A stretch of 64,000 nucleotides of DNA. It comes from Orbilia blumenaviensis (taxonomy: Eukaryota > Ascomycota > Orbiliomycetes > Orbiliales > Orbiliaceae). Both the position numbers and the translations under genes were made by a program. Positions 23,139 to 35,455 of the stretch are shown here, in pieces. Under the pieces are notes generated by a model that worked only from the letters and a program-made list of their open reading frames with translations, did no database searches and was not told the DNA's origin. The stretch's first letter is position 1; the number at the start of each line of letters is the position of its first letter. The DNA is taken from contig JAVHNS010000013.1 in the NCBI GenBank assembly GCA_036872755.1, forward strand, positions 1,453,677 to 1,517,676. Reading direction: 5' to 3'.

Positions 23139-23617
23139 GGCATTCATCAGGATGGTTCTATTGTGGTAGACAACTATAGCCATAGACACCATGCTATCGG
23201 GGTTTATAAACAATCCCTGCACAAATGCGCCTGGGGAACATTTCTGCAGGTGGCTGACAGCGACAGCAGTGGCGGACAGGACACCACCTAAGACATACAT
23301 CCAGCTCGCTCGTTGACCCGCTATAGAGGGTCCACTTCTAGGGCACGAACTAGTGGAGTGCAGCAGCTTACATGCAAGTGCGGAGATATTATTGATGTAT
23401 ATTAACTACAAGGATATCTGATGTCTCTGGTAGCCCTTTCCAAACCAGTATCGCCAATTCTGGCGCTGCGAAAACACGCCCCAAAACGCCTGGACCAAAA
23501 CTCCATACCCATCCCTAATAAGAACCGAAACAAGGATTACGGCCGGCTACCACTTCATCACGATCCCCAAAAGAAAACATGGGAGACAAACTTAACAGAA
23601 ATAAGTTCCAGGGGACT
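23139..23617. other. Convergent spacer
   Basis: About 480 bases between the convergent Tma17-like and DUF3425 genes. A plus-strand open frame that starts here (23421-23915) runs into and antisense to the DUF3425 exon and is a shadow. Nothing else is seen. Confidence 0.5.
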
Positions 23618-24677
23618 CTACAGCTCATTGATTTCTTCAAACCGAATGGGCAAGTCTCCTCTCGCCTCTCGCCATCTGTTCGTCGCTCTCTGTAGTTCGA
23701 TGCATCCTTTGACCAACCAGCTCCACTTCCCCGCAAACTGTGGCGTGATCTCCCAACTCTCAATCCGCTCCGGCGGGCCCCAAACAACCAATCCGCTTTC
23801 TCCTTCGGTACAGCATAGATCATCACACACAGCGTCATCAACCATGCCCTTGTCTCGTGTCAACATCATAATCATGTTATCTCGGGCCTTGGGACAAGGA
23901 AATAAATCTATGTAAGGATGATGCGGGTACAACATTTGCATTGGTGTGGGGTGGAGAGTTGGGGGCAGATTTTCAGGAACAGTGTTGGATGTGCAGAAGG
24001 GACTTGTCATGTCATCTTCCAGAAGAGCCGCAAGGGGTATATTGAAATATTGAAGATTGGTCAGGAACGCCCTGATCACGTTATAGTGGATCAGCGAGAG
24101 GAGAAGATTGTCGGGGGCTATCTTGGAAGGGACGTAACGTAGGCGATAGCCATTAGTCTTGGGGTCGGTGACAATGATGCAGTTCTGCCCGCGACGGAAG
24201 AAGGGGTGGACAGCCTCCCGGGCACCCTCTGCCTGCATCATAGCTGTTTGAAGCGGCATAATGCCATCCTCAAATGTCGGTGGAGCGGAGCCATCAGCTG
24301 GCGCCGTTGTCAAAACCGTCTTAGAATTCTTAACCTTTTCGGCCTTCTCAAGCATTTTACGGCGTCCTGGATGCATATCAATATGCAAGTGTTAGCGGCG
24401 TGTCATCAAGGTGCATATGGTAAACGAGCATCTGCATTAGAAGGTTATACCGAAAGATTGGGGCCAGACTGGATAAACTTTCATTGGATAGGGTTGGTCA
24501 CATACGGTAAGCGCGCTGGTTGAGCCTGTTCTGTAGCTTGCGTCGAACCTTGGGGTCCACTGTGCCGGTCCAATCCTCCTCCGGGCCAGCAGCGCATTGA
24601 AACTGTTGGTCGGGAAGGGCGGAACCCACGCCCAGCTTCCCCAGATCGACCGATGAAGTACTGGACACAACAGCCAT
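23618..24677 (-). CDS. bZIP-like transcription factor with DUF3425 domain
   Basis: Exons 24677-24506 and 24366-23618 join within an arginine codon (TAC C|GA) across a 139-bp intron and encode 306 residues. At the junction the sequence reads NRLNQRAYRRRK (about residues 49-60), the truncated basic region typical of fungal bZIP/DUF3425 proteins. It lacks a long leucine zipper afterwards. The C-terminal two thirds contain the DUF3425 features NLLLSLIHYNVIRAFLTN and DLFPCPKARDNMI, and end with WSWLVKGCIELQRATNRWR. Such proteins are presumed DNA-binding regulators of stress or secondary metabolism; targets are unknown. No biosynthetic cluster adjoins it, so a pathway-specific role is not supported here. 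Confidence 0.88.
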
Positions 24678-26796
24678 TTTGGTAGATCTCTCTAGTGTTT
24701 CACTTCTCTCGACTTTCTCCACAACTTCCAGACGAATCCAGATTAGAGATAGATAGATTTTCCTGAAGGGATATAAATTGGCTCTGTTACTATATAAATA
24801 ACCCACAGAATCCAATTCGAGGGTAAATCGATGTTATGAGATTTCCTTCGTTAAAAGCTTGATGTTTAGCGAGAATGACGGGGTGTAGTTATGTATGAAC
24901 GATGTCGGAATGTGGACGGTCCCAACTTCCCTTTTAAAACTCAAGCCGCACAAATGCGACCTGCTGACGGAGGTGCCAGACTGCCCGAACCCCGAGCAAC
25001 CCCTCGTCATCAAACCTTAAAGGGCATCATGGCTGTTACCGTATCTGGAAGGGCCCGCACACTAATGCGGGCTGCTTACACACAATTCCTGGGATTCGAT
25101 GCACATTGCTGACACTCTTGGCGGCTAAGCCGGAAATTGGTGCACTTTTTGGTGTGACTAAGCCGCCAAAGGACCTGGAGGGAAGCGGATTTAATGAAGG
25201 CGGTTCGCTCAGTCGGCCAGTCCATGTTTAAGGGAGAGCAAAGCCCCCTTTCTCGATTACGACAACATGCCTAGAAATCGGGCCCGTGGAGGCCGTTGAC
25301 GTTTGAGCTCGACAGTTGCAGATATTTTGCCTTTGTGGATATATTGACACCGCAGCTACACCATAACTCGAGCCTCAAAGTCTCCAACTAAATACAAATC
25401 AAACGCGACTTAAATCACAACTTCCTAATGCAATAGTCATATGTAATGTATGTACATGCGCATTTATGCATATACATCACAGTTAGAGCATCCATAATCA
25501 ATCACGGAATCCTTCGACGCAATCGGTATCTTGAGGTACATCCACAACCACACCCACAGTGGATTTTCTACACGTCGACGGCCTCGCGGTCATTAGACTG
25601 TAGATGTAGATGTAGATATTGGTGCCTGGTCGCAGATGCTTAAAACCTTGGCTGCGCCTCAAACAGATATTACATGGATCCATGGACGAAAGATGATCGG
25701 ACAAGTAGCCCATCACAGACGGAACAATAACGTTAGGGACGTTTCCCTTCTCGGACTACAAGACACGGCTGCAAAGACGGAGGGATTCTACGGAGGACCG
25801 GGAACAATCTAGTTGGGTGCGAAGGACAAGGATGTCGGAAACTAGAACAGCAGAAGAAGACCTTTAAAAACGACCATTTCATCAGACTTCACCACTGTAC
25901 CGATAACCGTGTTTTCTTTAGGACGGTCAGGATGATCCGTCCGAGAGAAATTTAAAATTATCGATGGAAATCCTGTGACCGAACAAAAGCAGAGAAACAA
26001 AAGGAAGTAAAAAGCAAAGAACAAGACCCAATATGTCCAGCCTGCTCCTGGCATTGAGACAGACATCCGAAATGTTGTCTTGTCTAAATTATTTTCGGGT
26101 GCCTACAAAATCCTGGATTTGCAAGTATGTACTCAAGTTACAACCCACACGAGGAACACGAGGAGCCGCTTGGATTGGTCCCTCCACTTCGCTCCTCACT
26201 GGCCGTACTACCGAACTGACTAAGATTTCGACGGTGACAGCGATCGTGATGTAATATATTGAAAGTCTCTCATCCAATTATATGACTTAACTGATGGCTT
26301 TGATGAGTAACTCCATTAATGAATATAAGCAGTTCAAATTTAGTCCGCTGACTCTAAGCTTATAAGAATTCGGTAAATGTCTGTGATCTATACAGGGACA
26401 CCTGTGAAGCAGCAGAGTTCATTCTCATATTCTAAATTTTCTCCAGCCCCGTCATCATCAGCTATTATGGTTTGCGACTTGCTCTTTGATAAAAAAGAAA
26501 GTATTTCTTCGACTACGCGTAGCGAGGCTTTCGCAGGAAACGGATGTGTTCAGATAGACGCTCGAGGATCTCGATAGTAATCGTGATAACATTAATGCTG
26601 AAAAACCCGAAGCGTGTAAATAATGACTAGATCAAACAAGCACAAAAACCAATCCCGAGACTTCTCTCTAAATAATAATAACAACAGTGATAACGAAATT
26701 CAAGTCAATAAAAAATACACCTTTTTAAAAATGCCTCTCTATATAGTTAACAAATGAAACACTGACTCGAGCGAAAGTTTACATGTGAATTGCCCG
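24678..26796. other. 2.1-kb intergenic interval
   Basis: Upstream of the DUF3425 gene and downstream of the RTA1-like gene. Only short frames without domains are present. A small GTAGAT-type simple repeat lies near 25600-25618. From about 26580 the sequence is AT-rich and probably belongs to the 3' flank of the RTA1-like gene. Confidence 0.45.
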
Positions 26797-27867
26797 TTAA
26801 GCATCGCCGCGCTTACCCATGGTCTGCGCGCGGCCGCCCTCTTCGTCACTACCCATTCCCTCAATTCTCTTTTTGTCGCTTGGGTTTGGAAGAAGTAGGG
26901 CAGGGTGAACAAAATTGTAAACACCAACAGCGATAATCATCATAGCACCATCAAGAGCGATGAAAAAACGCTCGGTGGTAATGAGGTACCCATCCCAGCC
27001 CTCCAACAGCTCGATAGTTCTGTAGATGCTTCGGATGTAGATGCAAGTAACACTGACGATCGTAGCATACGTCAACCTCATAATCGACTTCTCGAGCTGC
27101 ACACCGCGGGCTTTCCATAAGAAAGCGGCGTAGAAAAAGCAGAAAACCGTGATTGATGCCATTTGAAAGATAACACCAGCAACCATGATATTGGTTCCAA
27201 CGGTTGGGTCGCCGTTTGGCTCGCTCGAAGCCGAGGAAGCAAGGCCACCACCTGCCGCCTGGATGGCGAGGGATATAACATCAATAGTGATAAAAATCCA
27301 AAGGTAAAGCTTGGGCGGGAGCAGGGAGTATTCGCGACCGGTGACATCGATGAATTGCTTGAGAAGGTAGTAGATAGCACCAGTGAAGAAAGCGGGAGCT
27401 ATTGACAGAGCTGTTAGCTATTGCCGTGGTTATTGTTGGAAGGAGAGCTCTTACCAAAGATGAGAGTCGAGATTTGCATCAAAAAGGCATTATCGTTATA
27501 CGGACATGAAGAAGACCATAGTCTTCCTCCCCACCCGATCACCTCGGCTGTATTGTCGCAAATGATTAGTTTTTCTATTCAACTTTTACAACCTAGTAGT
27601 CTCGGTCCCAGACTAACAACCTAGTAAGGTCACGAAGCTCAGGTACATACCTGTAGTGCCAATTGCAAAGCACAAGTACCAGTAATGTCTCCCTTTGACC
27701 GAGGCATAAATATGACCGAACGTCGAGAGAGCGAACAAGACCACGAAGATTATTCCGGATGCTCGAGATGGAACGTAACCGTAGGCCGGGTCATACCCAG
27801 GAATGAGTGCTTTGCAGCCCACTCCAAGTTCCTGCCGCTGTTCAAAAGTAAGACCTGCAGCTTCCAT
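26797..27867 (-). CDS. RTA1-like seven-helix membrane protein
   Basis: Three exons, 27867-27651, 27547-27455 and 27398-26797, join in phase (introns of 103 and 56 bp) to give 303 residues. Family hallmarks are YVPSRASGIIFVVLFAL in helix 1, the EVIGWGGRLWSS loop created by the first splice, FLMQISTLIFAPAFFTGAIY across the second splice, and FITIDVISLAIQAAGGG. The C-terminus HPALLLP is also typical. Seven hydrophobic helices are expected. RTA1-like proteins (yeast Rta1, Rsb1 and others) are plasma-membrane proteins linked to sterol-drug resistance or long-chain-base release. The precise role of this member cannot be inferred. The charged, Gly-rich last 25 residues are cytosolic. Confidence 0.92.
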
Positions 27868-30725
27868 AATGAACTCTAGATGTTCGAGACGAAGGTGTTG
27901 GCTTGCTAACGCCTGAAAGCTTCGATCGGTTCGTGCTGTGTTGTTTGACGTTGCAAAATAGCGATGTGGTTCGGGATCTCGCGGAAATAGTCCAAATGTT
28001 GTAGACCAAATTGCTCGAAAGATGTATGAGAATTTTTGTATGGAGGAAGATAGGTGAGCCTAGAGCTTGGGGGGGTGGAAGTGTTTTGCCTTTATGTTTT
28101 GACTTTTTGGGCGTGTCATATTGATGTTATTGAGGAGACCAGACCCGGGTTCTTATATCTACCCGATCGGTGGGCGGTCGTTAGTCATCCCGTACTGACC
28201 GGCACTCGAACTTCTCGCATGAAGACCCACCATTGTCCCAAAAATCTCCATTGTGGCTCTCTGGATAAGTTTCAGAAGGCGCAATGGGGTGGGATCAAGC
28301 CAATGTCCCGTTCGAATGATGCCTATCCATGCACATGCATCATCTGTGTGGAAAGGCTTTCAGTGAAGTCCCCATCAAAACCCACCGGGCGTATTAGAGC
28401 CTCGTTGCATTTTACTAAAGTACCAGCATGCTGGGGCGGCAATATCTTACGGAATATTTTTCGGTAGGTTATGTTCTTGTTCCATAAAGCTCTACACACA
28501 CAATCTTAATTTTAGATTTCGATTGGGTCATCGTACAATCCACGAACATCGAAGCGTCAGACCTTTATCACGATTGGGTGCGCGTTCCTTGGCTTGGTAT
28601 TATCACTTGGGATTTCTTTACCGAATATTTTAATAGATGTATGTAGACGATGACGGAAGCAGTCTAAGGTTCTAAACTTTTCTGTTTTTGAAGACCAAGA
28701 TCTTTGTCCGGGAAGGCCCATTTTAGGGTTCATCCGACTCCGAATTGTACCTCACCATGACTTATCTTGTCAATCTGACCTTAGTCACACAGCCTAGATT
28801 TAATTTTCGAAGAGCGAAAGCCCTATAAGAGGAACTGCCGTTTGTTATCCTAGGATGGTGCGTTGACCAGGCCGGCGAATGTGGGTTTTCTGTATTGTGA
28901 TTGTTGGCGTGGACACGCGGCCAGCGCATACGGATGAGCGAGGTTAGCTGCTTGCACAGCCCACGTTTCCGCCTACTGGATTTCCGACGTTCGTAACCCG
29001 TGTCAAATTTTGGCTAAGGTTGCATGTATGCGTATACGAGGACCCTTTTTGATTGGGGTTAGGTGTTTATTCAAATTCTGGCGCCCAGAGCTGCTTATGT
29101 CCTCTTGAGGCTCTCGGTGTTCGCATTAGCAGAATTTTGTTATCATTCAATCAGAAATCCTTGATCGGATATCTCATAAGACCTCAAGTCTACCAGCTCG
29201 ACTTGTGAGGCTTCTTCAAAACTAAATTGGTATCTGAATCCAACGTAGTCGCAATGAATACTGTGAGCTTTCAGTTTTATACGACAAACCTTGCAATCTC
29301 GACGTCCCTGGGAGTTATCCCAATGCCAGTAGATTATATATTAATTATTACTATAGTATCCACCGTCATTCACTTCATTCAATATACCCGAGTGTTTAAG
29401 CGTTTTAGCGTTGTCAGGGAATACGGATTTTTTTTCCTTGCGAAGTGCCTTGACCGGGATCATTATAGAGCGGATATGGTGCCTACCGTATTCCCAGAGC
29501 CTCTGGTGACAATTCGACTTAACTATCGCTTGAAAATTAAGGAGAGCTCAGTATCTCTGGGCGGGCTGGGACAACGAAAGCCAAGACGGCAGCTACGTAA
29601 GCGGAGGATTACATCAACACAGCTTCGGATGGTTTATGAAGCTCGAAGCGCTGCCGTAGACCCGGAGCTGTTACAACACCAACACATCTTATGGTTCCAA
29701 AGTTCGACCACCGCTAGCTGATTGTAATATTGTGACTGATTGGGAGTTGGGTATGGATTATCTGAATGGCCATATGAGTCAAGAACTCACATATCGTGTC
29801 GATTTCCTTAATCTTTTATACCCCGTATTAGCGCATTTAGGAAGCAGCTAGTTATTCTACCATTTACATCCGGATCTTTGGTTCTTTAGCCTTCAACATT
29901 ACAGCTATTCAGACTAGGATCCGAAAGCCTTTTTGAACGCAGGTTTGGCACAGGCACTTGTGCCCCTCCAAGTGGATATGATCATAGGAATCTGACCATG
30001 ACATTGATGCTGCTTCTGACGCCTGCATAATAACCAGCGTTCGCGCTATGGGTAGGCTTACTGATGCTGCAAAACTATTATTGTCACCGAATGAAATAAT
30101 TAACCCTCTAGCGAATCAATGTCAAATAGGGACTTGTAATATAATCGGTTGTTACACCCCGAAGATTACTGCGAACGCCTCCTTATTCTTCTAACCCCCC
30201 TTTCTTCGCTTTGGACGACTTAGCGTTTTACTCGGTAGATGTACACCGACGCACGGTGACCTTAATATCAATGGTTTGAATGCTGAAAACCGTCGCCTAC
30301 CCTTTTCGCCGTCTAAGATTGGTTTCTATAGGCTGAAATGCTCCCACCTTAGTTAGGGCCGTTCTAGGCTATACGATTCACCGCGATCGACGGCAAGACT
30401 TGTAATTAAAAATAGTACTGGCAATGGCTACAACATAACAGAAGGTATATACCGGGTACACGTGCATAATATCGAAGAAACAGGGTAAGAAAGCATTCCT
30501 CCTAGCCGAGCTGTAGGGCCTCTCTTCCAGTTTGGTATATTACTGATTATCAAGCCTTCGCTGAGTGACCCTGTATTTTATCGCTCCCTGAAAAGTGATG
30601 CAAGTAAGATCGGTACTTCAGCTAAATGCATGAAAATCTAATTGCAACTGGGCGTAATTGTGAACTTGGATGTACCGTAGCGTTCCAGAGTGTAGGGTAG
30701 TCGTGGGAATAGCGCGGATGTTCGT
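27868..30725. other. 2.9-kb gene-poor interval
   Basis: Beyond the RTA1-like promoter, the plus strand has open frames at 28054-28467 (137 codons) and 29227-29721 (164 codons). The second contains one hydrophobic segment (VDYILIITIVSTVIHFI) and a basic C-terminal half. Neither matches a family I know, and I cannot support a splice model. They could be decayed genes or chance frames. Confidence 0.4.
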
Positions 30726-31043
30726 TTACATATTGTCCAGCGCCCGCATCCTCCTTGCCTCCGCAGCTATTTGTTCTTCGGTACGATTACTATCACTCCC
30801 ATCCTTCCCTTCGGCGCCAAATCCATGTGATTCGCTGGACCGCGACCGACGCAATCGGACAATTATAAAGACGATCATTCCAATAATCACGAGCCCGACA
30901 ACTGCAGCTCCTACACCGATCCCAATTTTAGCACCAGTTGACAAGTTCAGACCGTTTTTGACATAATCGTCGACGAGGGTTTTATATGACTCAATAGCCG
31001 GATTCAGGGTTGTAGACGATGTAGCGGACGTGGTTTCCGACAT
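30726..31043 (-). CDS. Small single-pass membrane protein
   Basis: From the ATG at 31043 the frame gives 105 residues; the open frame continues upstream to 31136. A short Ser/Thr-rich N-terminus precedes one membrane helix (IGIGVGAAVVGLVIIGMIVF), a basic stop-transfer RLRRSRSS and an acidic, Gln/Glu-rich tail ending in RRMRALDNM. The glycine-rich helix followed by arginines resembles the membrane portions of larger fungal surface proteins, such as the one at 7-8 kb. This may therefore be the last exon of a longer gene whose ectodomain lies further upstream on the minus strand, or a truncated paralogue. I could not find a convincing upstream exon. Confidence 0.45.
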   Translation of the reverse strand: MSETTSATSSTTLNPAIESYKTLVDDYVKNGLNLSTGAKIGIGVGAAVVGLVIIGMIVFIIVRLRRSRSSESHGFGAEGKDGSDSNRTEEQIAAEARRMRALDNM

Positions 31044-32860
31044 TTGAACGCGACTATATATACTTGGGTAATTAGTTAGTGGTGTTGTTCGCGTTTTGAT
31101 TTCCGCCTTTGATTCAGAACGAACTGCTGCAAGCACAGGGTGGTACTAGCTTACCCAAGCCTTACACGTTAAAAAATTGGTATTTTTTCTTATGGAGACT
31201 GTCTATAATCGGTTCGGTCGGTGTGATCGCGTACAATGCCTTTAAATTTATAAAAACAATCGTTCTGCTCGTTCGGGGTTTTTTCAGGTAGCCCCGCGGT
31301 AATCGATAACTTGGGAAAAATCCCCCTTTATAGCTGTCGTTTTTGAATCTGCTGTCCGTTATCAAGAGATTGCCCTGGTCAGAAGCCGGGGTGTGGTACC
31401 AAGGGATCAGACACTTTGGCTACCTAGCACCGCGGCCAGACCCCTTTGGCGTTTGGGCATTTAAAGGCCAAGGCCTGGATTCTCAAATTAAGTCATGGGA
31501 AACGTCTAACGGCTCGTGTAGGTTGACATATCGGGATGTCCAAGCGAATGTTTGAGACCCCTGTCCCGTCCCGGATTTCTCAGCTGTGCGATGTCACAAG
31601 CTTGAAGAGAAGAATTCATATATTATTAGCACGAAGACGAAATGTTTCTGATGCCACAGTCCCTAGGTTCAAACAAAGCGCCTTAGGAGCCATCGTGGCG
31701 TAAATAGTATATATCAACGTTAATTTTCCAACAATTGGGCGCGCTCCTCTTCAATGTGATGCGTGTTGTATCATCATGATGCACACATATATATATCCAT
31801 GCACTACTTTTAGAACTGCTCTTCGACTTGATTCGGGTACGTACGCCTACGTTTGTGGTTGAGCAATCGGGTCATTTTTTGTGCGCTACATGCAAACCAG
31901 TGTTAATGCAAAAGTAACATAATACTGACTCATCAGAGAGCTATTGCGCCGCATTGCACTGTATATGTGCAAGGGTGAATTTCGAATTGAAACTGGTGTT
32001 GAGAGGGTGGTGTTGCATGTTGACTGTGTTGTTAGATCGAGGACATGACTGAGTTGGCTACTGGGTTCTTGATCTAAAGGTGATGGTCACTGTATAGATT
32101 TTAGGTCAAGTTGAGATGTACTTGAGAAGTTATAGTTTCATTACAAATTAGTAACGAAGTAGATCTGAACCGCGGATGCCTTTTTCTAAGCCTGCCATTC
32201 CTCCACGGTATATTTTTAGGGTAATTCTATATATCTCCTGCCACGTGAAAACGCTAGGCTTTCACTAGACACTTACTTAGGATCCCCGAAAAGGTTCATG
32301 TGCTTCTGAATGTTCCCCCTATTTCCTTCATTTCTGGTAGGCCCCTGAAATTGAGCTGGGTTGTGCTAACTGACGAATTGGATATGGAGCTTGTGTTATG
32401 GCAGTATTTCTGATGACCAGATTTTGCACATTATTAAATGCAGATACATAATTATCATGGAAGTGGACAGCAGTTAATTGTTAACATGTTGTCCCGTGAT
32501 CAAAAGCGCGGATTAAATACGCACCGTAGCTGTTAGTTACCTAGTAGCGGGTGGTACACATAAGGAATATACACATTATTATCCTCAAACCGTTGAATGT
32601 ATAGCGAAAGCGAGTCGATAGAATAGCATCTAGAACAGAATCGAAATCTTTAAACTCCTCTTCGACTAAAATTATGCTATACAATGGTTTTGTTTTGAAT
32701 TTAATGAATATATTATTGAGACATCTGGTAACATGACCTTGTACTATCTAGGATTTGTTTGAAACAGAGTGATGAATAGTACAATGTTGGATATTGGGAA
32801 AAATAAAGAGTGCGGAACGAGAAGTCTTACCACTCGTGAGGACGAGTAGAAACAAAAAAC
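31044..32860. other. 1.8-kb intergenic interval
   Basis: No convincing gene. Short frames at 31109-31291 and 31343-31555 have no recognisable content. The right half is AT-leaning and includes the 3' flank of the adhesin-like gene. A small hairpin (ACTCGT, GAGG loop, ACGAGT) lies at 32832-32847, 14 bases beyond that gene's stop codon. Confidence 0.45.
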
Positions 32861-34829
32861 TTAAGAAAGTTTGGTAAGAACAATATTATCGACTTGGGCC
32901 TCCTTCGCGCTGTTGGTTGAGCCAGAATACGCAAATTCAATTCTAAGAATGACACTGTTGGCTGCGGAGGAAAAGGTCCCAGAGCCGATCAAAGGTGCAG
33001 CTGTAAAAGAGTTACTGGAGATGGTACCTCCGGCAAGAGCGATGTCATTAATGTATAGCGTTGCGCTAACAGTGCCAGAATTGGTTGTACGTCTCCAGTC
33101 GAAAGATACCCTGTAGCTGCTACCGGGACAAATGGTAATAGCTTGGATGATACGGTTTGGCGAGTTGGGGTTACCAGCGTTTATTCGACTTCGGAGTGCA
33201 TAGCCACTACCCACAGAATAACGTTCAACGTCGGCATCACCGGCTTTGAGGGTTGTCCAGCTTCCCATTAAGCTTGTCTCAAAGTTTCCATTTATGACTG
33301 GGTTTCCTGTGGGGCAGGCGGCAACCGAAGTGGTGGAAGTGACAATGCTGGCTGATTGGGTCCTTGTGCTGGTGACAGTCTCAGTCCTTGTGGTTGAATC
33401 TGTGATTGTCGTAGAGTCGGTAATCGTGGTGGAGGTGACAATAGTTGTTGGCTCGGTAATTGTCGTCGGTTCAATGACGGTCGTGGAAACTGTAATGGTT
33501 GTTGGTTCCTTGATTGTAGTCGGTTCTGTTATTGTCGTAGAGTCTGTGATAGTTGTGGAATCTGTAATTGTCGTTGATTCTGTTATGGTTGTGGAATCTG
33601 TGATTGTGGTAGAATCTGTTACTGTGGTTGGCTCAATGATGGTCGTAGAGTCCGTCACAGTTGTAGATTCGACAATTGTAGTGGAATCTGTGATTGTAGT
33701 TGATTCAATGATAGTCGTCGGCTCAACTATAGTTGTGGAATCCGTAATTGTGGTAGACTCAGTGATTGTGGTAGGGTCCGTAATCGTCTTAGAATCTGTG
33801 ATAGTGGTCAATTCCGTCGTTGTGACCTCTTCACCTGGCAAAGTGACCGTAGTGGGAACAGTTACAGTGACCACTTCGCCATCCTCGCCGGGTAGAGTTA
33901 TAGTGGTCGACTGCGTAATCGTTATTGGTTCTTCGGTAAGAGTTGTTGTTGTGTCTTCGCCCGGTAAGGTAACTGTGGTTGGAACAGTAACAGTCACGAC
34001 CTCATCGTCCACTGCCGGTAGGGTAATTGTCGTCGTAGTTGTTTGTTCTTCGCCTGGTAGGGTAACCGTGGTAGGGATGGTAACAGTAACAACCTCTCCA
34101 TCTTCCCCAGGCAGAGTGACAGTTTGAGTTTCACCAGGGGCGGTTGTAACCTCAGTCTTGGTCTCGATAATAGTCTATTAGAGGTTAGGCGCCATGAACA
34201 TGATACAAATGAAGTGAAGAAAAGGCTTGGGGTAGAAGAGATAAATTACCGTAGTCAGTTGATCCGGATTAAGAGTTAAGATGGAAGTTATGGTGGTAGT
34301 TCCGGGCTTCCCAGTAATAGTAATTGTCTTTGGTAAAACACTCGTGGTCTTGGTAACTGTGAGTGTAGTGGTTTTGGGTGCTGAAGTTTTGGTGACGGTG
34401 ACGGTGGTAATTTTGGCGATAGACTTAGTCTTGGTTAAAGTTTTAGTGCCTTTGGGGATCCTGAGGTGTGGAACGTTAGCAAGGCCACTAATGGCTAGAG
34501 CACGCGAGCTTTCAGCAGGAGAGGACCTACGTCAATGTTTTCGTGATATTCTTGGTTGACGTGCACGTTTTAGTGGACTATTAAAGGAGTTGCCCATGTT
34601 TCGAATGAGTTCATGTTCGCAGTATATATATATCATTGATAATTTTAAGATTTAACGTGCAGTAAGAAATTGTACTGACGGTCTTCGTGATAGTTCCACC
34701 GTATTTCGTCGTGGTTGACGGGCAATGGTGGTCCCATTTGTCCCAACGGTCCCAACAGTATTTATCATCGGGGCGATAATCGGCAAATGCTGAAGAGGCA
34801 AAAAGAGCGACGAGAATAGCGAATTTCAT
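32861..34829 (-). CDS. Adhesin-like repeat protein with CenC-like carbohydrate-binding domain
   Basis: Exon 34829 to about 34657 encodes a signal peptide (MKFAILVALFASSAFA) and a short CW-rich segment. Exon 34460-34250 (left edge tentative) encodes a TKT-rich stretch, and exon 34174-32861 (phase 0) the rest, about 565 residues in all. Exon 3 starts with several copies of an 18-residue-type unit (VVTVTVPTTVTLPGED), followed by about 25 hexapeptides of the form TTITDS/TTIVEP/TTITES. The last 140 residues form a compact domain beginning NPVINGNFE and containing ICPGSSYRVSFDWRR and QVDNIVL, like CenC/CBM4_9-type galactose-binding folds in fungal surface proteins. There is no C-terminal GPI signal or membrane helix, so it is probably secreted or wall-associated through the lectin-like domain. 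The exon 1-2 junction (weak GTTAAA donor) is the uncertain point. Confidence 0.75.
33370..33835. repeat. 18-bp coding tandem repeat in adhesin-like gene
   Basis: About 25 imperfect 18-base units, each encoding a hexapeptide (TTITDS and variants) on the minus strand. The plus strand is also open across the whole array (33246-34127), a composition shadow. Such arrays commonly vary in copy number between strains. Confidence 0.9.
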
Positions 34830-35455
34830 GGCTTAACGAGTGTGAGTGTGTGTAACGAATGTGTTTGTGTAACGAGCGGAATTGGCTTGCAGGATACGCT
34901 ACTGAGCGCCATGAACCGACGGACGGCGTGGAAGCTGGCCAAATGTTTCTTAAATAAGGACCGCATGTGTGTAAATGTACATAACAGCATCATGCAAGAA
35001 AGGGGCTGCAATTTGATTGCATCTTCGAGGCCACTATTTGGTGTTGGTGAAAGTGGTAAAGTGAGAACGCCACCTGCAAGCCACCTGCAAATATCTTTCC
35101 TTATTGAGAGAAAGCGCTCGGAGGGGGCGGCTTTCGTACCAATCATATTCAATAGAAAATACACATCACGGGGACACCTCCGGTTGAATGACAGGAACAT
35201 GCGTTGTTGGCGTGGTAGAAATGAGCGCCTGCCAAAGTGCAAGGCTGTAAACAGCTGAACTGTTGTCATAATATATAATAGCTCAGCGCATTATTGAATA
35301 ACAATTTGGTAGAAAAGCTTCTTGTTTGCATGTTGTTCTCGACATGGCCATGCGCACGGGCTGCGGGCAAGTATCATCTCATGACGAGTATTTAATATTG
35401 AAAATAGAATTGGAATTAGGAAGACATCCGTACATGCAACTGGAAATGAGGTCTA
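34830..35455. other. Spacer between lectin and adhesin-like genes
   Basis: About 630 bases, downstream of the lectin gene and upstream of the adhesin-like gene. GTGTGT/GTGAGTGTGT simple sequence lies right at the adhesin start. Frames on both strands (34842-35258 plus, 34826-35269 minus) have no recognisable content. Confidence 0.45.

Noticed and set aside
29227..29721. 164-codon plus-strand frame with one hydrophobic segment
   Set aside because: Single weak hydrophobic stretch and no recognisable motif or splice partners; not enough to call a gene.
32830..32855. Hammerhead-ribozyme-like hairpin followed by GAAAC
   Set aside because: The stem-loop and AGAAAC resemble part of a hammerhead core, but the required CTGATGA segment and the cleavage-site helices are absent.
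33246..34127. 293-codon plus-strand frame opposite the adhesin-like gene
   Set aside because: It is the complement of an 18-bp coding repeat and stays open because of the repeat's composition; the minus strand has the signal peptide, splice sites and carbohydrate-binding domain.
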